Positions 1-6,820 are shown, counted from the stretch's first letter. The stretch is 14,674 nucleotides of DNA from Bacteroidota bacterium (GCA_023433345.1 JAEZDA010000105.1:1-14674); one strand, 5' to 3'. The notes: a model not told the origin generated them from the letters alone. Numbers and translations: made by a program.

Positions 1-470
1 GTTTGTATCACTAAAGAAAGCGCTGTTATTACTACAATGCAAAGAATCGCTCCTCCAACGGTTCCCTCCCAGGTTTTCTTAGGAGAAATTTTTGAGAATG
101 GTGTTTTACCAATGAATGACCCCACTATATAAGCCATGGTATCATTAATCCAAATAGAAAAGATAAGAACACAGGGAATGTCTGGCTTATAACTTCCCAG
201 ATCCCCGTTTCTAAAAAATGCGGTTCCCAGGTCAATCATCAAAACGAATGGAACAATGGAATACAAAAGCCCGGCAATCAGGGACACATTCTTTCCACCC
301 GCGGAAATCATTTTCTGTAGCCTGATAAATTCCCAGGTTGACCCAGCTAATATTATAATAAAAAGGAGCGTGTACAGGTAACCGTTAGTAAGCAAGCCGG
401 TTAACATTACCAGTGCAAAAACTATCGCTGTTAATGCCCGGGTTTTAAAAGTTTGAATGTTGAGTGCCAC
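1..470 (-). CDS. cdsA: Phosphatidate cytidylyltransferase, N-terminal 156 residues, cut by the left edge
   Basis: CdsA converts phosphatidate and CTP to CDP-diacylglycerol at the inner membrane, the branch point for phospholipid synthesis. The visible part begins VALNIQTFKTRALTAIVF and continues as a series of hydrophobic segments. Near the left edge it carries the family block with DTMAYIVGSFIGK followed by SPKKTWEGTVGG. The C-terminal CDP-transferase signature (KD...HGG..DR) would lie outside the window. The start is inferred: no ATG lies upstream in frame, so a GTG at 468-470 is chosen. It lies four bases after the stop of the CPBP gene, and the next in-frame ATG (405-407) would cut into the first membrane segment. 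The close spacing suggests one operon with translational coupling. Family assignment is secure; the start is likely. Confidence 0.9.
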   Translation of the reverse strand, partial: MALNIQTFKTRALTAIVFALVMLTGLLTNGYLYTLLFIIILAGSTWEFIRLQKMISAGGKNVSLIAGLLYSIVPFVLMIDLGTAFFRNGDLGSYKPDIPCVLIFSIWINDTMAYIVGSFIGKTPFSKISPKKTWEGTVGGAILCIVVITALSLVIQ

Positions 471-474
471 AGGG

Positions 475-1464
475 TCAATTTTGCTGAAAGGGATCACGGG
501 TGTTCCCGCGGGCCATGAGAACAGCCTCACGGGCAAGTATTTTTTCGCGGTCATTTACCGAAACCCGTTTTATCAGAATAAAAAACCCAATCAAAATTAC
601 AAGGGTAATCGCTGCAAGCCACCAGGGCACGTGCGGGTCGAGTTCGTCTACGTTGATCTCCTTCTTCTGCAGTGTGAGATAAAAAAGCTGAGCCATAGCG
701 ATGGCATTATTAATGAAGTGCGCGAATATATTCACCCATATATTCCTTGTAACATAAAACATCAATCCTAAAGCGAACCCAAGAATTGCCCGGCTAAGAA
801 AGAGATAGATTGACATGTGGATCAGGCTGAAGAGAATAGAGGTAAACACTATCGCAATCCAGGGATTTCGCCACCACTTTTCAAGAAGATTTTGAACTGC
901 TCCCCGAAAGAAGATCTCTTCAAAGAGCGCCGGCACAAAGGCCATTATAACCAAAGCCATCAGGAATTCTGACCAGCTCCCAAGGTGAGACAAAGCTTTC
1001 ACCTGGCGGTCGTAGGTGTGCTCGATTTGCCTCGCAAGTGCGTCGAGGTCAGGGAAATTAGAAACAATTGATTTAGAAAGCCCGGCAAAGGGCGCAGCAA
1101 AAAGATTTGCCGTAAAAATTATGGCAAAACCGAGCAACAGTTGTTTTGCGTTGAAATACCTGCTGAACCCCAGCCAGTGAGGATCGGTTCCGTTCACCAC
1201 CCAGGAGAAAAGAACTGCCGGCACGCACAAAAGTAAAAAGGTGCCAACCACCTGGGCAAGCCTTGCATAAGCAATATTTTTCGGGTCAAGGAGCAGGTTT
1301 TCCAATACTCCGGGTAGCTTATCGGGCGGAACATCAGCGGGCACAATTTGCATCCCTATCATCAATTGGGCGATGCCCGTTAAAATGAGCCCGCCGCCGA
1401 TAAATACGATGAGAATACCCAACTGGCCAAAACCGCTAAAGCCTTTAACACTTTTGTATTGCAT
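475..1464 (-). CDS. CPBP-family intramembrane metalloprotease (Abi/CAAX-like)
   Basis: This is a 329-residue polytopic membrane protein of the CPBP (CAAX protease and bacteriocin-processing) family. The family motifs are visible: EEIFFR at about 182-187 (the EExxxR motif), a histidine in FSLIHMS (about 206), and HFINN at about 249-253. These form the glutamate/histidine metal site of the family. Several hydrophobic helices flank them, and the tail is charged. The frame is open further upstream, to 1590, but that extension (MADHLRPPSE...) would overlap dusB on the other strand and looks unrelated to the family, so the ATG at 1462-1464 is chosen. The gene lies directly before cdsA. The substrate cannot be told from sequence. 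Members elsewhere act in prenyl-protein or bacteriocin processing, but nothing here shows either. Confidence 0.88.
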   Translation of the reverse strand: MQYKSVKGFSGFGQLGILIVFIGGGLILTGIAQLMIGMQIVPADVPPDKLPGVLENLLLDPKNIAYARLAQVVGTFLLLCVPAVLFSWVVNGTDPHWLGFSRYFNAKQLLLGFAIIFTANLFAAPFAGLSKSIVSNFPDLDALARQIEHTYDRQVKALSHLGSWSEFLMALVIMAFVPALFEEIFFRGAVQNLLEKWWRNPWIAIVFTSILFSLIHMSIYLFLSRAILGFALGLMFYVTRNIWVNIFAHFINNAIAMAQLFYLTLQKKEINVDELDPHVPWWLAAITLVILIGFFILIKRVSVNDREKILAREAVLMARGNTRDPFQQN

Positions 1465-1489
1465 AACGCTGGTTGTAGTAGTACCTTTG
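1459..1489 (+). promoter_or_regulatory. Bacteroidota-type promoter for dusB
   Basis: An exact match to the -7 box TAnnTTTG (TACCTTTG, 1482-1489) lies about 20 bases after a TTG (1459-1461) that could serve as the -33 element. Transcription would start near 1496, giving a leader of about 16 bases before the dusB ATG. The -33 part overlaps the start codon of the divergent CPBP gene. This is inference from the consensus only. Confidence 0.55.
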
Positions 1490-1511
1490 CAGCCGCAATA
1501 TACACAACAAT

Positions 1512-2549
1512 ATGCCCAAAATTGGCCCGATAACTTTGCCTGACTTCCCCCTGCTCCTCGCTCCGATGGAGGACGTAAGTGATCCGCCATTTCGTGCAGT
1601 TTGTAAGGATAATGGCGCCGATCTTATGTACAGTGAGTTTATCAGCAGCGAAGGACTCATCAGGGATGCGATGAAAAGCAGAAAAAAACTCGACTTCAGC
1701 GAAGAGGAAAGACCTTTCGGCATACAGATCTTTGGTGGCGATGAGGAAGCAATGGCAATGAGCGCGCGTATATGCGAAACCGTTAGTCCTGACCTGGTAG
1801 ATATAAATTTTGGCTGCCCGGTGAAGAAAGTAGTGAGCAAAGGCGCAGGTGCGGGAGTTTTGAAAGACATAGACCTAATGGTTCGTTTAACCGAATCCGT
1901 TATAAAAAGCACAAGGCTCCCGGTAACGGTTAAAACGAGACTTGGTTGGGATGACAATTCGAAAAACATAGAAGAAGTGGCTGAACGGCTGCAGGATATC
2001 GGGGTTCAGGCCCTTGCCATTCACGGGAGAACGCGCTGCCAGCTGTACAAGGGAGAGGCCGACTGGACGCTTATTGGAAAAGTAAAAAATAATCCACGTA
2101 TCACGATGCCGATATTTGGAAATGGTGATATTGATAGCCCGCAAAAGGCCCTTGATTACAAAAACCGCTACGGTGTTGACGGAATTATGATAGGGCGGGC
2201 AGCGATCGGCTATCCATGGATATTTCGGGAAATAAAACATTTTCTAAATACCGGCGAAATCCTTCCATCGCCAACCCTGGAAGAAAGACTTGAGGTTTGC
2301 AGGAAACACTTGCGAAAATCTGTTGAATGGAAAGGTCCTGTGGTTGGTATCAATGAAATGCGCCGCCATTACACCAACTACCTCAAAGGCTTGCCGGGAA
2401 TAAAGGAGTTCCGGTACAGGCTTGTGACCCTTAATTCTCCTGAGGAAATTGAATCTGTGTTCAACGAGATCTCCGTGCATTATAAAGATCATTCGTTTTC
2501 ACGCACCCCCATTGAATTGGTAAATTACCACGAGAAGTGCCCTTTATAA
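1512..2549 (+). CDS. dusB: tRNA-dihydrouridine synthase
   Basis: This FMN-dependent enzyme reduces uridine to dihydrouridine in the tRNA D-loop. It is 345 residues long, the usual size for the DusB group. Visible motifs, in order: APMEDVSDPPFR (17-28) at the start of the TIM barrel; DINFGCPVKKV with the catalytic cysteine at 102; VKTRLGWD with FMN-binding lysine 141; IHGRTR with histidine 171; FGNGDI (202-207); and GIMIGRAAIGYPWIF (224-238) for phosphate binding. The C-terminal helical RNA-binding domain contains NEMRRHYTNYLKG. The ATG at 1512 follows a good promoter and puts the barrel in its normal position. Its stop codon is adjacent to that of the convergent glutathione peroxidase gene. 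The choice of DusB over other Dus classes rests on overall pattern. Confidence 0.95.
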   Translation: MPKIGPITLPDFPLLLAPMEDVSDPPFRAVCKDNGADLMYSEFISSEGLIRDAMKSRKKLDFSEEERPFGIQIFGGDEEAMAMSARICETVSPDLVDINFGCPVKKVVSKGAGAGVLKDIDLMVRLTESVIKSTRLPVTVKTRLGWDDNSKNIEEVAERLQDIGVQALAIHGRTRCQLYKGEADWTLIGKVKNNPRITMPIFGNGDIDSPQKALDYKNRYGVDGIMIGRAAIGYPWIFREIKHFLNTGEILPSPTLEERLEVCRKHLRKSVEWKGPVVGINEMRRHYTNYLKGLPGIKEFRYRLVTLNSPEEIESVFNEISVHYKDHSFSRTPIELVNYHEKCPL

Positions 2550-3122
2550 ACTGAGCGCATCAGTCATTTCTTTAGAAAGCGGATCGACCGCCTCGCTGAA
2601 CACATGCGTAAGCCTGCCTTGTTCACTTATCAGAAATTTGTTGAAATTCCATGAAGGCGGCCTGTCATTCCATCCATTATGTTTGGCTTCCGAGAGCCAT
2701 CGAAATACTTTGCTTTGATTTGCCGACTTTATTACGCCCGACCTTTTGAATAAGGGCAGGGTAATGCCGTAATTGATCTTGCAAAAACGCGCGATGTCTT
2801 CATCTGAACCGGGTTCCTGATTCTTAAAGTCGTTCGAAGGAAAAATTAGTATCGATAGTTGAGGATACTTAATCGAAAGCTTTTGGAGTGCTTTATACTG
2901 TGCAGTATATCCACAGTTTGATGCCGTGTTCACTACCAGTACTTTTTTTCCGCGCAAAGATGAAAAGGAAAATTCGTTTCCGCCGTTGAGGGTTGCACCA
3001 AGCAGGTAGAAAGAAGATGGTGCTTCTTTGTGGCCATGAAAAATATGGGGACCGCGTTTCTTTCCTGCGAGGAAGGAAAGTGCGGGATAAAAAAGCTTCA
3101 AAAATTTTTGGCGGATCGTCAT
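2544..3122 (-). CDS. Glutathione peroxidase family thiol peroxidase
   Basis: This is a 192-residue thioredoxin-fold peroxidase that reduces hydroperoxides, in bacteria usually with thioredoxin rather than glutathione. The catalytic set is present: NTASNCGYT with peroxidatic Cys70, FPSNDFKNQEPGS with Gln102, and WNFNKFL with Trp158 and Asn159. Where many members have PCNQF, this one has PSNDF, so that position lacks the cysteine used for resolution in some thioredoxin-dependent members; another cysteine (114) sits in ARFCKINYG. An N-terminal segment (MTIRQKFLKLFYPALSFLAG) is mildly hydrophobic and may be a weak membrane association. The open frame extends to 3188, but that start overlaps tadA, so the ATG at 3120-3122, 23 bases after tadA, is preferred. 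Probably co-transcribed with tadA. Confidence 0.92.
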   Translation of the reverse strand: MTIRQKFLKLFYPALSFLAGKKRGPHIFHGHKEAPSSFYLLGATLNGGNEFSFSSLRGKKVLVVNTASNCGYTAQYKALQKLSIKYPQLSILIFPSNDFKNQEPGSDEDIARFCKINYGITLPLFKRSGVIKSANQSKVFRWLSEAKHNGWNDRPPSWNFNKFLISEQGRLTHVFSEAVDPLSKEMTDALSL

Positions 3123-3145
3123 CTTATAAAAAGCCCATTGAAAAA

Positions 3146-3586
3146 TTACCTTTTCGCCCGGAAGAATTCCTTCATCAATTGTGAACATTCATTTTCGAGT
3201 ACGCCTCCCGTTAGTAGTGTTTTAGGATGAAAGGGATTTTTATTACCGGTGCAGCGGCGATAACCGTTTTTTTCATCATATGCGCCAAACACAACAGCGC
3301 CGATCTTGCTCCAGTATAAGGCGCCGGAACACATCAGGCAGGGTTCTACAGTTACATACAGCGTGGCATCCGGGAGATATTTGCTGCCAAGAAATTGGTA
3401 AGCAGTGGTGAGAGCCAGGATCTCCGCATGAGCAGTGCTGTCGTTGAGCAATTCTACCTGGTTGTGCGCCCGGCCGATTATCCTGTTATTCATTACTACC
3501 ACAGCTCCTACGGGCACTTCGTCTTTTGAAAAAGCCTTCTGCGCTTCAGCCAATGCATCCTTCATATAATCTTCGTCTGTTTTCAT
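3146..3586 (-). CDS. tadA: tRNA-specific adenosine deaminase
   Basis: TadA deaminates adenosine 34 of tRNA-Arg(ACG) to inosine for wobble decoding. The 146-residue protein has the zinc and catalytic motifs of the cytidine/deoxycytidylate deaminase fold: TAHAEILAL, with His53 as zinc ligand and Glu55 as proton shuttle, and EPCLMCSGAL, with zinc ligands Cys83 and Cys86. The context LYVTVEPCLMCSGAL...IGAVVFGAYDEKNG and the C-terminal LMKEFFRAKR match TadA rather than free-base deaminases such as guanine deaminase. The ATG at 3584-3586 is the natural start. It lies divergent to sodA across 215 bases and upstream of the peroxidase on the same strand. Confidence 0.93.
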   Translation of the reverse strand: MKTDEDYMKDALAEAQKAFSKDEVPVGAVVVMNNRIIGRAHNQVELLNDSTAHAEILALTTAYQFLGSKYLPDATLYVTVEPCLMCSGALYWSKIGAVVFGAYDEKNGYRRCTGNKNPFHPKTLLTGGVLENECSQLMKEFFRAKR

Positions 3587-3801
3587 GCGCTGTATTAAAA
3601 GTAATGGAGTTTCATTTGCAAGATAGCGATTGAATGATTCCGGGATCCTTTCCTCCCAGACCCCGCCTTGTAAACGTTAAGAGTTCATGTATACGGCCTG
3701 GTGCGCGCGATTGTTGATCTATGTCAAAACATCGTTGGCCTTAAAGTTGTAAATTCGCATACTAACCCGTACTATTTCTTCACGTTATAAATTATTTAAT
3801 C

Positions 3802-4407
3802 ATGGCATTTACACTTCCGTCTTTACCTTATTCACACGATGCGCTGGAACCGCATATAGATACGCAAACCATGCAAATTCATCATGGTAAACATCACCAG
3901 GCATATGTTGACAATTTGAACAAAGCTATCGCGGGCACACCGCATGAAAATAAATCTCTCGAAGAACTGGTGGCTTCTGCAGGCACGATCAGCCCTGCAG
4001 TGAGAAACAATGGTGGTGGCCACTGGAACCATACTTTTTTCTGGGAGAGCATGAGCAAATCCGGCGGAGGAAATCCTTCAGGAAAATTGATGGAAGCGAT
4101 CAACCGGGATTTCGGTTCATTTGATGCGTTTAAAGAAAAGTTTTCGCAAGCCGGTGCAACAAGATTTGGTAGTGGCTGGGCATGGCTGGGTGTTAAAGAC
4201 GGTAAACTTGAAGTTTGCAGTACTCCAAACCAGGATAATCCATTGATGGATGTTTCAGAATGCAAATGCAAACCTATACTTGGAGTTGATGTTTGGGAAC
4301 ATGCATATTATTTGAAATACCAAAATAAAAGACCTGACTACCTTGCCGCTTTCTGGAATGTAGTAGACTGGAAAAAAGTGGAAGAAAGATTTAGTGCAGC
4401 TTCCTGA
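3802..4407 (+). CDS. sodA: Superoxide dismutase, Mn/Fe family
   Basis: This cytoplasmic enzyme dismutates superoxide to oxygen and hydrogen peroxide. It has 201 residues, typical of the family, and no signal peptide. Metal ligands are readable: His27 (MQIHHGKHH), His77 (GGGHWNHTFFW), Asp163 and His167 (DVWEHAYYLKYQNKRPDY). Tyr35 is the gateway tyrosine. The GGG before the second ligand and Gln144 in STPNQDNP resemble manganese enzymes, whereas iron enzymes usually place the active-site glutamine in the helix near position 70. Cambialistic use of either metal is common in Bacteroidota and cannot be excluded. Monocistronic: divergent from tadA and closed by a strong terminator. Confidence 0.96.
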   Translation: MAFTLPSLPYSHDALEPHIDTQTMQIHHGKHHQAYVDNLNKAIAGTPHENKSLEELVASAGTISPAVRNNGGGHWNHTFFWESMSKSGGGNPSGKLMEAINRDFGSFDAFKEKFSQAGATRFGSGWAWLGVKDGKLEVCSTPNQDNPLMDVSECKCKPILGVDVWEHAYYLKYQNKRPDYLAAFWNVVDWKKVEERFSAAS

Positions 4408-4428
4408 TAATTTCATTTTGATTTTAAT

Positions 4429-4455
4429 GAGCCACCGACCCCGGTGGCTTTTTTT
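4429..4455 (+). terminator. Rho-independent terminator after sodA
   Basis: A perfect 7-base-pair GC-rich stem (GCCACCG 4431-4437, loop ACCC, CGGTGGC 4442-4448) is followed directly by seven T. It ends sodA transcription. The stop codon of the convergent yidD falls inside the T-tract, so the two genes share this boundary. Confidence 0.9.
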
Positions 4456-4684
4456 ATGGTACGGGATCAGCACCATGACCACCCCAGGGGTTGCATCGAA
4501 GTATTCGTTTCAAAGCAAGATAGAATCCCTTTAATGGTCCGTATTTTTTAAAAGCTTCGAGAGCATACTGGGAACAGGTAGGAGTAAACCTGCACTGCTT
4601 GCCAAGCCATGGCGAAATTGCCACCTGGTAAAGCCTGATAAGGGCAATGAAGGGGAGACTAAGTAAGTGTTTTAAAGTCTTCAT
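4454..4684 (-). CDS. yidD: Membrane protein insertion efficiency factor
   Basis: YidD is a small membrane-associated protein that helps YidC/Sec insert inner-membrane proteins. The 76-residue product has an amphipathic N-terminus (LPFIALIRLYQVAISPWLG), then the family signature CRFTPTCSQYALEAFKKYG, and ends in the conserved RCNPWGGHGADPVP block. All three conserved cysteines are visible. Its ATG lies 26 bases inside the end of rnpA, in another frame, as often seen in the rpmH-rnpA-yidD cluster, which suggests translational coupling. yidC, often the next gene elsewhere, does not follow here; sodA does, in the opposite direction. Confidence 0.95.
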   Translation of the reverse strand: MKTLKHLLSLPFIALIRLYQVAISPWLGKQCRFTPTCSQYALEAFKKYGPLKGFYLALKRILRCNPWGGHGADPVP

Positions 4685-5060
4685 TGCTCAGGCGGATTAA
4701 TCGTTTAAGAATTTTTTCAAAGTCGTCCATTACCTCCTTCTGCACAGGCAAAACCTTGCCGGTAAACAGGAAAAACACATTGAGCCCTTTATTACTTTCA
4801 GCGAGAGATCTTTCGAGAAATGATTTTTGTAACCTGTATGCTTCGCGCATCAAACGTTTTATACGGTTTCGATCGGTCGCTTTTTTCAGATTACCGCTCG
4901 ATGCGCCAATACCCGCAAGCAGTCCGGAAGGCGTTTGCATACAATACACACGGTAAGGCATATGCGAAAAACGAAAACCCTTCTTGAAAAGATCTCCTAT
5001 TACCTTTCGGCTTTTCAGCTTTTCCTTCCGGCCGTAAAAATATCGTTGCCTGTTCTCCAA
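4659..5060 (-). CDS. rnpA: Ribonuclease P protein component
   Basis: RnpA is the protein subunit of RNase P, which trims the 5' leader of precursor tRNAs with the catalytic RNA. The 133-residue basic protein has the diagnostic RNR motif, KKATDRNRIKRLMREAYR, at about 59-76, preceded by LKSRKVIGDLFKKG. There is no ATG at the expected N-terminus: the best start in frame is a TTG at 5058-5060, since the first ATG (FSHMPYR) would remove the N-terminal helix. The start is therefore less certain than the identity. It lies between rpmH, from which a hairpin separates it, and yidD, which it overlaps. Confidence 0.93.
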   Translation of the reverse strand: MENRQRYFYGRKEKLKSRKVIGDLFKKGFRFSHMPYRVYCMQTPSGLLAGIGASSGNLKKATDRNRIKRLMREAYRLQKSFLERSLAESNKGLNVFFLFTGKVLPVQKEVMDDFEKILKRLIRLSNEDFKTLT

Positions 5061-5084
5061 GAAAATAAAATTAGTGAATAGATG

Positions 5085-5121
5085 GGCGTAAAATGAAAAG
5101 CTCCTGTAGGAACAGGAGCTT
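5085..5121 (-). terminator. Hairpin terminator or attenuator between rpmH and rnpA
   Basis: A perfect 9-base-pair stem (AAGCTCCTG 5098-5106 with CAGGAGCTT 5113-5121, 6-base loop) is followed on the minus strand by a U-rich run (TTTCATTTTA). It lies about 25 bases after the rpmH stop and about 38 bases before rnpA. Since rnpA has no obvious promoter of its own here, partial read-through, giving more L34 than RnpA, is likely but inferred. Confidence 0.75.
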
Positions 5122-5146
5122 AATAACGAAGTGCAATAAATGCTAT

Positions 5147-5314
5147 CTATTTTTTTGAACCGTGTTCGTCAGAAACTGTAAGCTTATGACGACCCTTCGC
5201 CCTGCGGCTGGCCAAAACCTTACGGCCATTGGCATCCTGCATACGCTTGCGGAAGCCATGTACAGATTTCCTGCGGCGTGTATGCGGTTGGTAGGTTCTT
5301 TTTTTTCCTGGCAT
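5147..5314 (-). CDS. rpmH: 50S ribosomal protein L34
   Basis: L34 is a small, highly basic protein of the large ribosomal subunit. Translation of the minus strand from the ATG at 5312-5314 gives 55 residues beginning MPGKKRTYQPHTRRRKSVHG, with the family core FRKRMQDANGRKVLASRRAKGRHKLTV and a short tail SDEHGSKK, ending at TAG (5147-5149). The match to L34 is unambiguous. It is a few residues longer than the E. coli protein at both ends. A TAnnTTTG promoter box lies about 77 bases upstream, and a terminator-like hairpin follows before rnpA. Confidence 0.97.
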   Translation of the reverse strand: MPGKKRTYQPHTRRRKSVHGFRKRMQDANGRKVLASRRAKGRHKLTVSDEHGSKK

Positions 5315-5390
5315 TGTATTATTTTTTTCCTTTTACAAAAATTGTTTCTTTTCTCCAGCAGGCACCATCCCGCTGTTTGTGAAAGGACGG

Positions 5391-5398
5391 CAAAGGTA
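5391..5398 (-). promoter_or_regulatory. Bacteroidota -7 box upstream of rpmH
   Basis: On the minus strand the sequence TACCTTTG, followed by CC, is an exact match to TAnnTTTG. Transcription would start near 5384, leaving a leader of about 70 bases before the rpmH ATG. No clear -33 TTG is seen at the usual distance. Confidence 0.5.
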
Positions 5399-5410
5399 GG
5401 GAAAAAACCA

Positions 5411-5440
5411 ATTTGATGATTTGGAAATTTGATGATTTGG
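5411..5440. repeat. Two direct copies of a 14-base ATTTGATGATTTGG unit
   Basis: ATTTGATGATTTGG occurs at 5411-5424 and again, identically, at 5427-5440, separated by AA. Each unit itself contains two GATTTG-like halves. It lies upstream of the rpmH promoter box. A related short repeat (GATTTGAG twice) lies at 13965-13985. Confidence 0.85.
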
Positions 5441-5942
5441 TAATGGTTGGGAGGAAGCTCTGTTAATTAGAAAATATGAGAATGTGTTGATCACAGTTTA
5501 CTCTAACCCGGCGTCAAAAGCTTTGCACATCAGCACATTGCCATACAGGAACTTTGTTTTGCAGAGTGCAAACGCTGAATTTGGCCTTACGATCCTCCCA
5601 CCTTATCCCGTACCCGGCTTTTTTGTGAGATTCTGGAGAGTTGGATTGAAATTTTTAACGGGGGATTTCCATCGAAATGCCGCCGAAACTTCCTTTTTGC
5701 AGAGCATTTGGTCTTTTAAGCAGAAAAAGTACCCCGAACAGGTTAATTTTTCAGTGCTCTTTAGGCCCAAGGGAAAATTGGGAAATTTTACAGTATCATC
5801 AAACTCAACACACACGGCGCAACGGGACCAGATGGGGAGACCGGGTACTTGAAAACGTGAACCCTTAGTGAAACTTCGATTTCCCTATCTAAACTCAGTC
5901 TCTGATTCTAAAACGCATCAATCTCACATTTACGGCTCATTC
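5441..5942. other. Gene-free stretch between rpmH and murI
   Basis: About 500 bases (628 counting from the rpmH start) hold no gene I can support. Open frames exist on both strands (plus 5484-5852, which begins with GTG; plus 5677-5868; minus 5603-5815), but they overlap each other, lack any recognisable motif or ribosome-binding site, and translate to unlike-protein strings. No tRNA, terminator or promoter consensus was seen. It may hold a non-coding RNA or gene remnant, or be plain spacer. Confidence 0.5.
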
Positions 5943-6761
5943 TCATTTCACGCTCACATGCTCTGCTTCCACCCTTTCTCCAAAAAAGAGGGAAGCGTGA
6001 GAATCGAAATGATCGGAAGAGCCAGTAGTGGCAAACCTCCTTGTATTGCCCTTTGAACATCGCGATTCAATTTCCGGGTGCCGTTCAAGATAATCAGCCA
6101 GGCTGCGCGCCACTATTTCACCCTGCGACACTATCCGGATGTTTCCCGGAAGAAACTCGCGGATCTTATTTTCCAGCACCGGGTAATGAGTACATGCCAA
6201 TAGCACGGTATCAATTGCGGGGTCCTTTTCTAAAAGGCCATCGATATTTTGTTTAATGAAAAAATCCGCGCCCGGCGTATTATACTCATTGTTCTCCACC
6301 AGCGGAACCCACATCGCACATGCCTCCTGAACAACCTTTAAGGAGGGAAAGAATTTTGCCGTTTCTATAAGGTAGGAGTGCGACTGAACAGTGCCCTCTG
6401 TTCCGAAAATGCCCACATGCCCCGAAGTTGAATACCTGCCAATAACTTCGGCGGTTGGCCTGATCACTCCCAGTACACGTTTATCCTTTCCGAATTTATG
6501 AAGATCTTTTTGCTGTATAGTTCGCAATGCTTTTGCCGATGCGGTGTTGCAGGCAAGTATCACCAGCTGGCAATCCTGCTTAAAAAACCATTCCACGCAT
6601 TGCAGCGTGTATGCGTACACGGTATCAAAGTCGCGTGAACCGTAAGGCGCCCTTGCATTGTCGCCCAAATAAAGGTAATCGTATTGAGGAAGCACTTGAA
6701 CAAACTCCTTTAGGATGGTGAGCCCCCCATAACCGCTGTCAAAAACTCCGATCGGTTTCAT
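5943..6761 (-). CDS. murI: Glutamate racemase
   Basis: MurI interconverts L- and D-glutamate without cofactor and supplies D-glutamate for peptidoglycan. The 272-residue product begins MKPIGVFDSGYGGLT, with the catalytic Asp8-Ser9 pair. It has the two catalytic cysteines in their family contexts: LACNTAS (Cys71) and LLACTHYP (Cys190, with His192). LGDNARAPYG and VIRPTAE are also typical. The ATG at 6759-6761 is the family start. A terminator-like hairpin from the preceding skp gene ends almost at this start codon, so how the gene is transcribed is unclear. The last 25 residues or so (from about SSDHF) look weakly conserved. Confidence 0.96.
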   Translation of the reverse strand: MKPIGVFDSGYGGLTILKEFVQVLPQYDYLYLGDNARAPYGSRDFDTVYAYTLQCVEWFFKQDCQLVILACNTASAKALRTIQQKDLHKFGKDKRVLGVIRPTAEVIGRYSTSGHVGIFGTEGTVQSHSYLIETAKFFPSLKVVQEACAMWVPLVENNEYNTPGADFFIKQNIDGLLEKDPAIDTVLLACTHYPVLENKIREFLPGNIRIVSQGEIVARSLADYLERHPEIESRCSKGNTRRFATTGSSDHFDSHASLFFGERVEAEHVSVK

Positions 6762-6763
6762 TT

Positions 6764-6800
6764 TCTAAAAATAAGAAAGCCTCCGCTAAGGGAGGCTCTC
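6764..6800 (-). terminator. Rho-independent terminator after the second skp gene
   Basis: Read on the minus strand, GCCTCC, a 6-base loop CTTAGC, and GGAGGC (6779-6796) form a GC-rich stem followed by TTTCTTATTTTT. It closes the DUF6089/uppS/bamA/skp block. The T-rich run ends two to three bases before the murI ATG. Confidence 0.85.
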
Positions 6801-6820
6801 AAATATAATGCACTAAAATG

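Noticed and set aside
1465..1590. Upstream extension of the CPBP open frame to 1590
   Set aside because: It runs through the start of dusB on the other strand and the first 42 residues do not look like part of a CPBP protein; the ATG at 1462-1464 gives a normal N-terminus.
2903..2914. Sequence TATATCCACAG resembling a DnaA box
   Set aside because: It is a single imperfect match inside the peroxidase coding sequence. The rpmH-rnpA cluster lies near oriC in some bacteria, but there is no dnaA and no box cluster here.
3123..3188. Longer peroxidase start at 3188 inside tadA
   Set aside because: It would overlap tadA by 43 bases; the ATG at 3120-3122 gives an N-terminus typical of the family in this phylum as I recall it.
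5484..5852. 122-codon plus-strand open frame in the rpmH-murI gap
   Set aside because: It begins with GTG, has no ribosome-binding site or recognised motif, and is overlapped by other equally open frames on both strands.
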